Positions 62,437 through 64,000 of a stretch of 64,000 nt of DNA are shown here, piece after piece. A program made the position numbers and the translations under genes. Under the pieces are notes generated by a model, which was not told where the DNA came from, made no database searches, and saw only the letters and a program-made list of their open reading frames with translations. Numbering within the stretch: position 1 is the stretch's first letter; each line of letters begins with the position of its first letter. The stretch is from Autumnicola psychrophila (GTDB taxonomy: Bacteria > Bacteroidota > Bacteroidia > Flavobacteriales > Flavobacteriaceae): the NCBI RefSeq assembly GCF_031846645.1, contig NZ_JAVRHN010000005.1, positions 1-64,000 of the forward strand. Direction: 5' to 3'.

Positions 62437-62998
62437 CCTCTTTTTCGTCTATTATTTGTACCCCTACGTTTGTCCTGGAACGGAAATTACCGAAATTTTG
62501 GTTAGAATCAAAACCCTGCCCTTCGTTTACAGCTCCATTTGGAAATTTGATGGTGTTAGCCCTGTCTGTAAATACCCAGCTCCTGTTCTGATCCCAATAA
62601 AGCTGATTCGCTTCTAACTGGGTGCTATCACTAGTAACAATAACTACGTTGCCTCTAAGATCAATTAAACCAGTTTCCTCATATATAATACCATAATCGG
62701 AGTTTACAGTGTTCTTCTTGTTCTCTTCATCGAAAAACTCTACTTCAACCCCATCAGGAAATTCCCGGTAAGGGAATTCTTTATTTGTATAATCGAACAT
62801 CTTGGGACTCCGCAAAATAGCAACGAGCCTGCCAGAATCGGTAAACTTAAGATTTAAACCTTCAGCAACTGCCTGCGGCGAATCTCCCTCTAAGTCCATT
62901 TCCCGGACTTCATTCAGGTTGCCCTGGCATGAAAAAAGTATTGTCACACCGATAAGCGTGACAATACCTGAAATTATATGATTATATGTAACCTTCAT
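62429..62998 (-). CDS. lptC: LPS export protein LptC
   Basis: The 189-aa form from ATG 62998 is preferred. A longer frame overlaps the upstream TPR gene, while this start lies one base after its stop. A leader with a lipoprotein-like FSCQG site precedes an LptC/OstA-type jelly-roll (LKFTDSGRLVAILRSPKMF, YEETGLIDLRGNVVIVTSDS). LptC links the inner-membrane LptBFG pump to the periplasmic LptA bridge. A lipid anchor instead of the usual membrane helix is a Bacteroidota feature and an inference here. Confidence 0.9.
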   Translation of the reverse strand: MKVTYNHIISGIVTLIGVTILFSCQGNLNEVREMDLEGDSPQAVAEGLNLKFTDSGRLVAILRSPKMFDYTNKEFPYREFPDGVEVEFFDEENKKNTVNSDYGIIYEETGLIDLRGNVVIVTSDSTQLEANQLYWDQNRSWVFTDRANTIKFPNGAVNEGQGFDSNQNFGNFRSRTNVGVQIIDEKEDE

Positions 62999-62999
62999 T

Positions 63000-64000
63000 C
63001 TACATCTGAGGGATACGGACTGTCTCACCAATCCAACACCCTATCTGGATAGCCTCTCCTGCACCTCTACCAGCCTGGAATACTTCAGACTTCTGGGGAG
63101 CTCTACCTCTATAACTTGCTGCTGCCTGGCTTGCATTACTGGAGATCGAAGGATCTACCCTACCTGCCCTTGCAGCGTAATCTGCAGCCAACCAGTATAC
63201 CGCTCTTTTATTGAAAGGAGTATCTCCACAATCGTTAGCACTCTGAGCAATCATATTAGCAATCTGTAAGTAAGCAGTCCCCATAGAAGGTCTTGCTTGC
63301 AAAGCTCTTCTGTAATAAGTTCTTGCCTGACCAAAGCTTCCTCTTTCTTTATAATTGCTTGCAATTCTATAGTAAATCCTTGCCTGATCACTAGGATCTT
63401 CCTCTAACTCTGCAGCTTCGTTATAATACTCAAGAGCTTTAGCTCTGTCGCCATCAGCCTCTGCCAATTGTCCTAATGAGAAAGCAGAATTTGCGGAAGG
63501 CTGTAACTGGTGTAAAGCTTCTGAAACCTCGAAAAATAACGGATCTTCTGTACAATCTTTAGCAGACAACCTGGCGTTAGCATTCTGCAACCAATCTACA
63601 TCTGATTTCTTTTCTTCGAAATCTTTCTTATACAAAGGAATAAGGTTATCACAATCTGCCCTTGCTCCCAGCTTAGCATTAAGTGCGTTTTTAACCATAT
63701 TATAATTTTTCAGGTTAATTTCAGCATACTTGATTTGCGCTGCTTCTTTAGAAGTAAGCTCTTCACCTGCCTCCTGCTTTTCAAGAAGCGGAGCTAAATT
63801 CTCAGCAGCATCATTCTCTTCTTCTTCTATTTTAGCCATTACCCTGTCGTAAATGTCAAAAACATCCTGAAGTTCTCTGTCTCCTGCATCCTGCATTTCC
63901 ACCATCAGGTCAAAATATGCATAAAGACCTTTTGCACTGGTAAAGTTCTCACTATCCTCAGTATATGCTTTGTCATATGCGTTATACAACTCCTCTTTAG
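63000..64000 (-). CDS. TPR-repeat protein, N-terminus beyond the right edge (partial)
   Basis: The frame stays open to base 64000, so the gene continues outside the window and the TTG at 63987-63989 is not its start. The visible 330 or so residues are helical TPR repeats (ALEYYNEAAELEEDPSDQAR, ARTYYRRALQARPSMGTAYL), then a conserved Cys-containing tail (DCGDTPFNKRAVYWLAADYA, IGCWIGETVRIPQM). The protein is probably exported or periplasmic, but its signal is not visible. Its stop is one base from the lptC ATG, so the two are coupled. Confidence 0.9.
   Translation of the reverse strand, partial: KEELYNAYDKAYTEDSENFTSAKGLYAYFDLMVEMQDAGDRELQDVFDIYDRVMAKIEEEENDAAENLAPLLEKQEAGEELTSKEAAQIKYAEINLKNYNMVKNALNAKLGARADCDNLIPLYKKDFEEKKSDVDWLQNANARLSAKDCTEDPLFFEVSEALHQLQPSANSAFSLGQLAEADGDRAKALEYYNEAAELEEDPSDQARIYYRIASNYKERGSFGQARTYYRRALQARPSMGTAYLQIANMIAQSANDCGDTPFNKRAVYWLAADYAARAGRVDPSISSNASQAAASYRGRAPQKSEVFQAGRGAGEAIQIGCWIGETVRIPQM

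Noticed and set aside
62510..62530. General search for tRNA, rRNA, tmRNA and riboswitches across the gaps
   Set aside because: No cloverleaf, ribosomal or known aptamer signature was recognised in any intergenic stretch; a covariance-model scan was not possible.

Overview
The window looks like a chromosomal segment of a marine or environmental member of the Flavobacteriaceae (Bacteroidota). Evidence: a SusC/SusD pair, exosortase F with its partner, a HYC_CC_PP-type small protein, the purH-mreBCD-mrdA-rodA and prc/surE/lpxB/comEC gene orders, a mevalonate-pathway pair, lipoproteins with acidic residues after the lipobox Cys, and repeated TAnnTTTG promoter boxes typical of the Bacteroidota primary sigma factor. 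No rRNA, tRNA, CRISPR array, prophage or transposase was seen. I could not compute GC or codon statistics.

Layout. 1-8.2 kb: a heptamer tandem repeat, a candidate structured RNA element (86-249), a putative porin, and a SusC-SusD-acidic lipoprotein operon, all genes on the minus strand. 8.2-14.1 kb: rnhB, a large lipoprotein, then lipB with a 52-aa YqaE/Pmp3 gene, divergent from lysS. 14.1-19.1 kb: an unknown membrane protein, a 79-aa protein, a HExxHxxGxxH metalloprotease and an acidic surface lipoprotein. 19.2-32.9 kb: a minus-strand copper/heavy-metal defence cluster. In transcription order it is a HYC_CC_PP protein, CusA-, CusC- and CusB-like RND efflux parts, a DUF3347 lipoprotein, an HMA-AraC fusion regulator, a Cys-rich copper-storage protein, an APC permease and a CopA-type ATPase with four tandem HMA domains. 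33.0-34.6 kb: exosortase F pair divergent from a GAF/fRMsr-like gene. 34.9-44.2 kb: an ABC permease divergent from purH and the elongasome operon mreB-mreC-mreD-mrdA-rodA, then a GIY-YIG/DUF4357 protein. 44.4-51.6 kb: prc divergent from surE, a small membrane protein, lpxB, a C40 peptidase and comEC. 51.7-58.6 kb: a thioredoxin, a POT peptide transporter with a DPP-IV-type peptidase, HMG-CoA reductase and a GHMP kinase. 58.7-64.0 kb: a PpiD/SurA-type isomerase, a CNNM/CorC protein, a small membrane protein, lptC and a TPR protein that runs off the right edge.

How it fits together. Most of the window is core envelope biology: cell-wall elongation, LPS synthesis and export, outer-membrane protein folding, lipoproteins and peptide uptake. 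The most distinctive part is the metal cluster. It stacks cytoplasmic export, periplasmic and outer-membrane efflux, metal storage and sensing, and repeats the same small metal-binding modules (HMA, CPMHP...CPICGMDL, DUF3347). It also carries an A7 tract at the permease/CopA junction and a palindromic repeat pair at the cusA/cusC junction. The 86-249 element is the best candidate for an undescribed or unannotated RNA.
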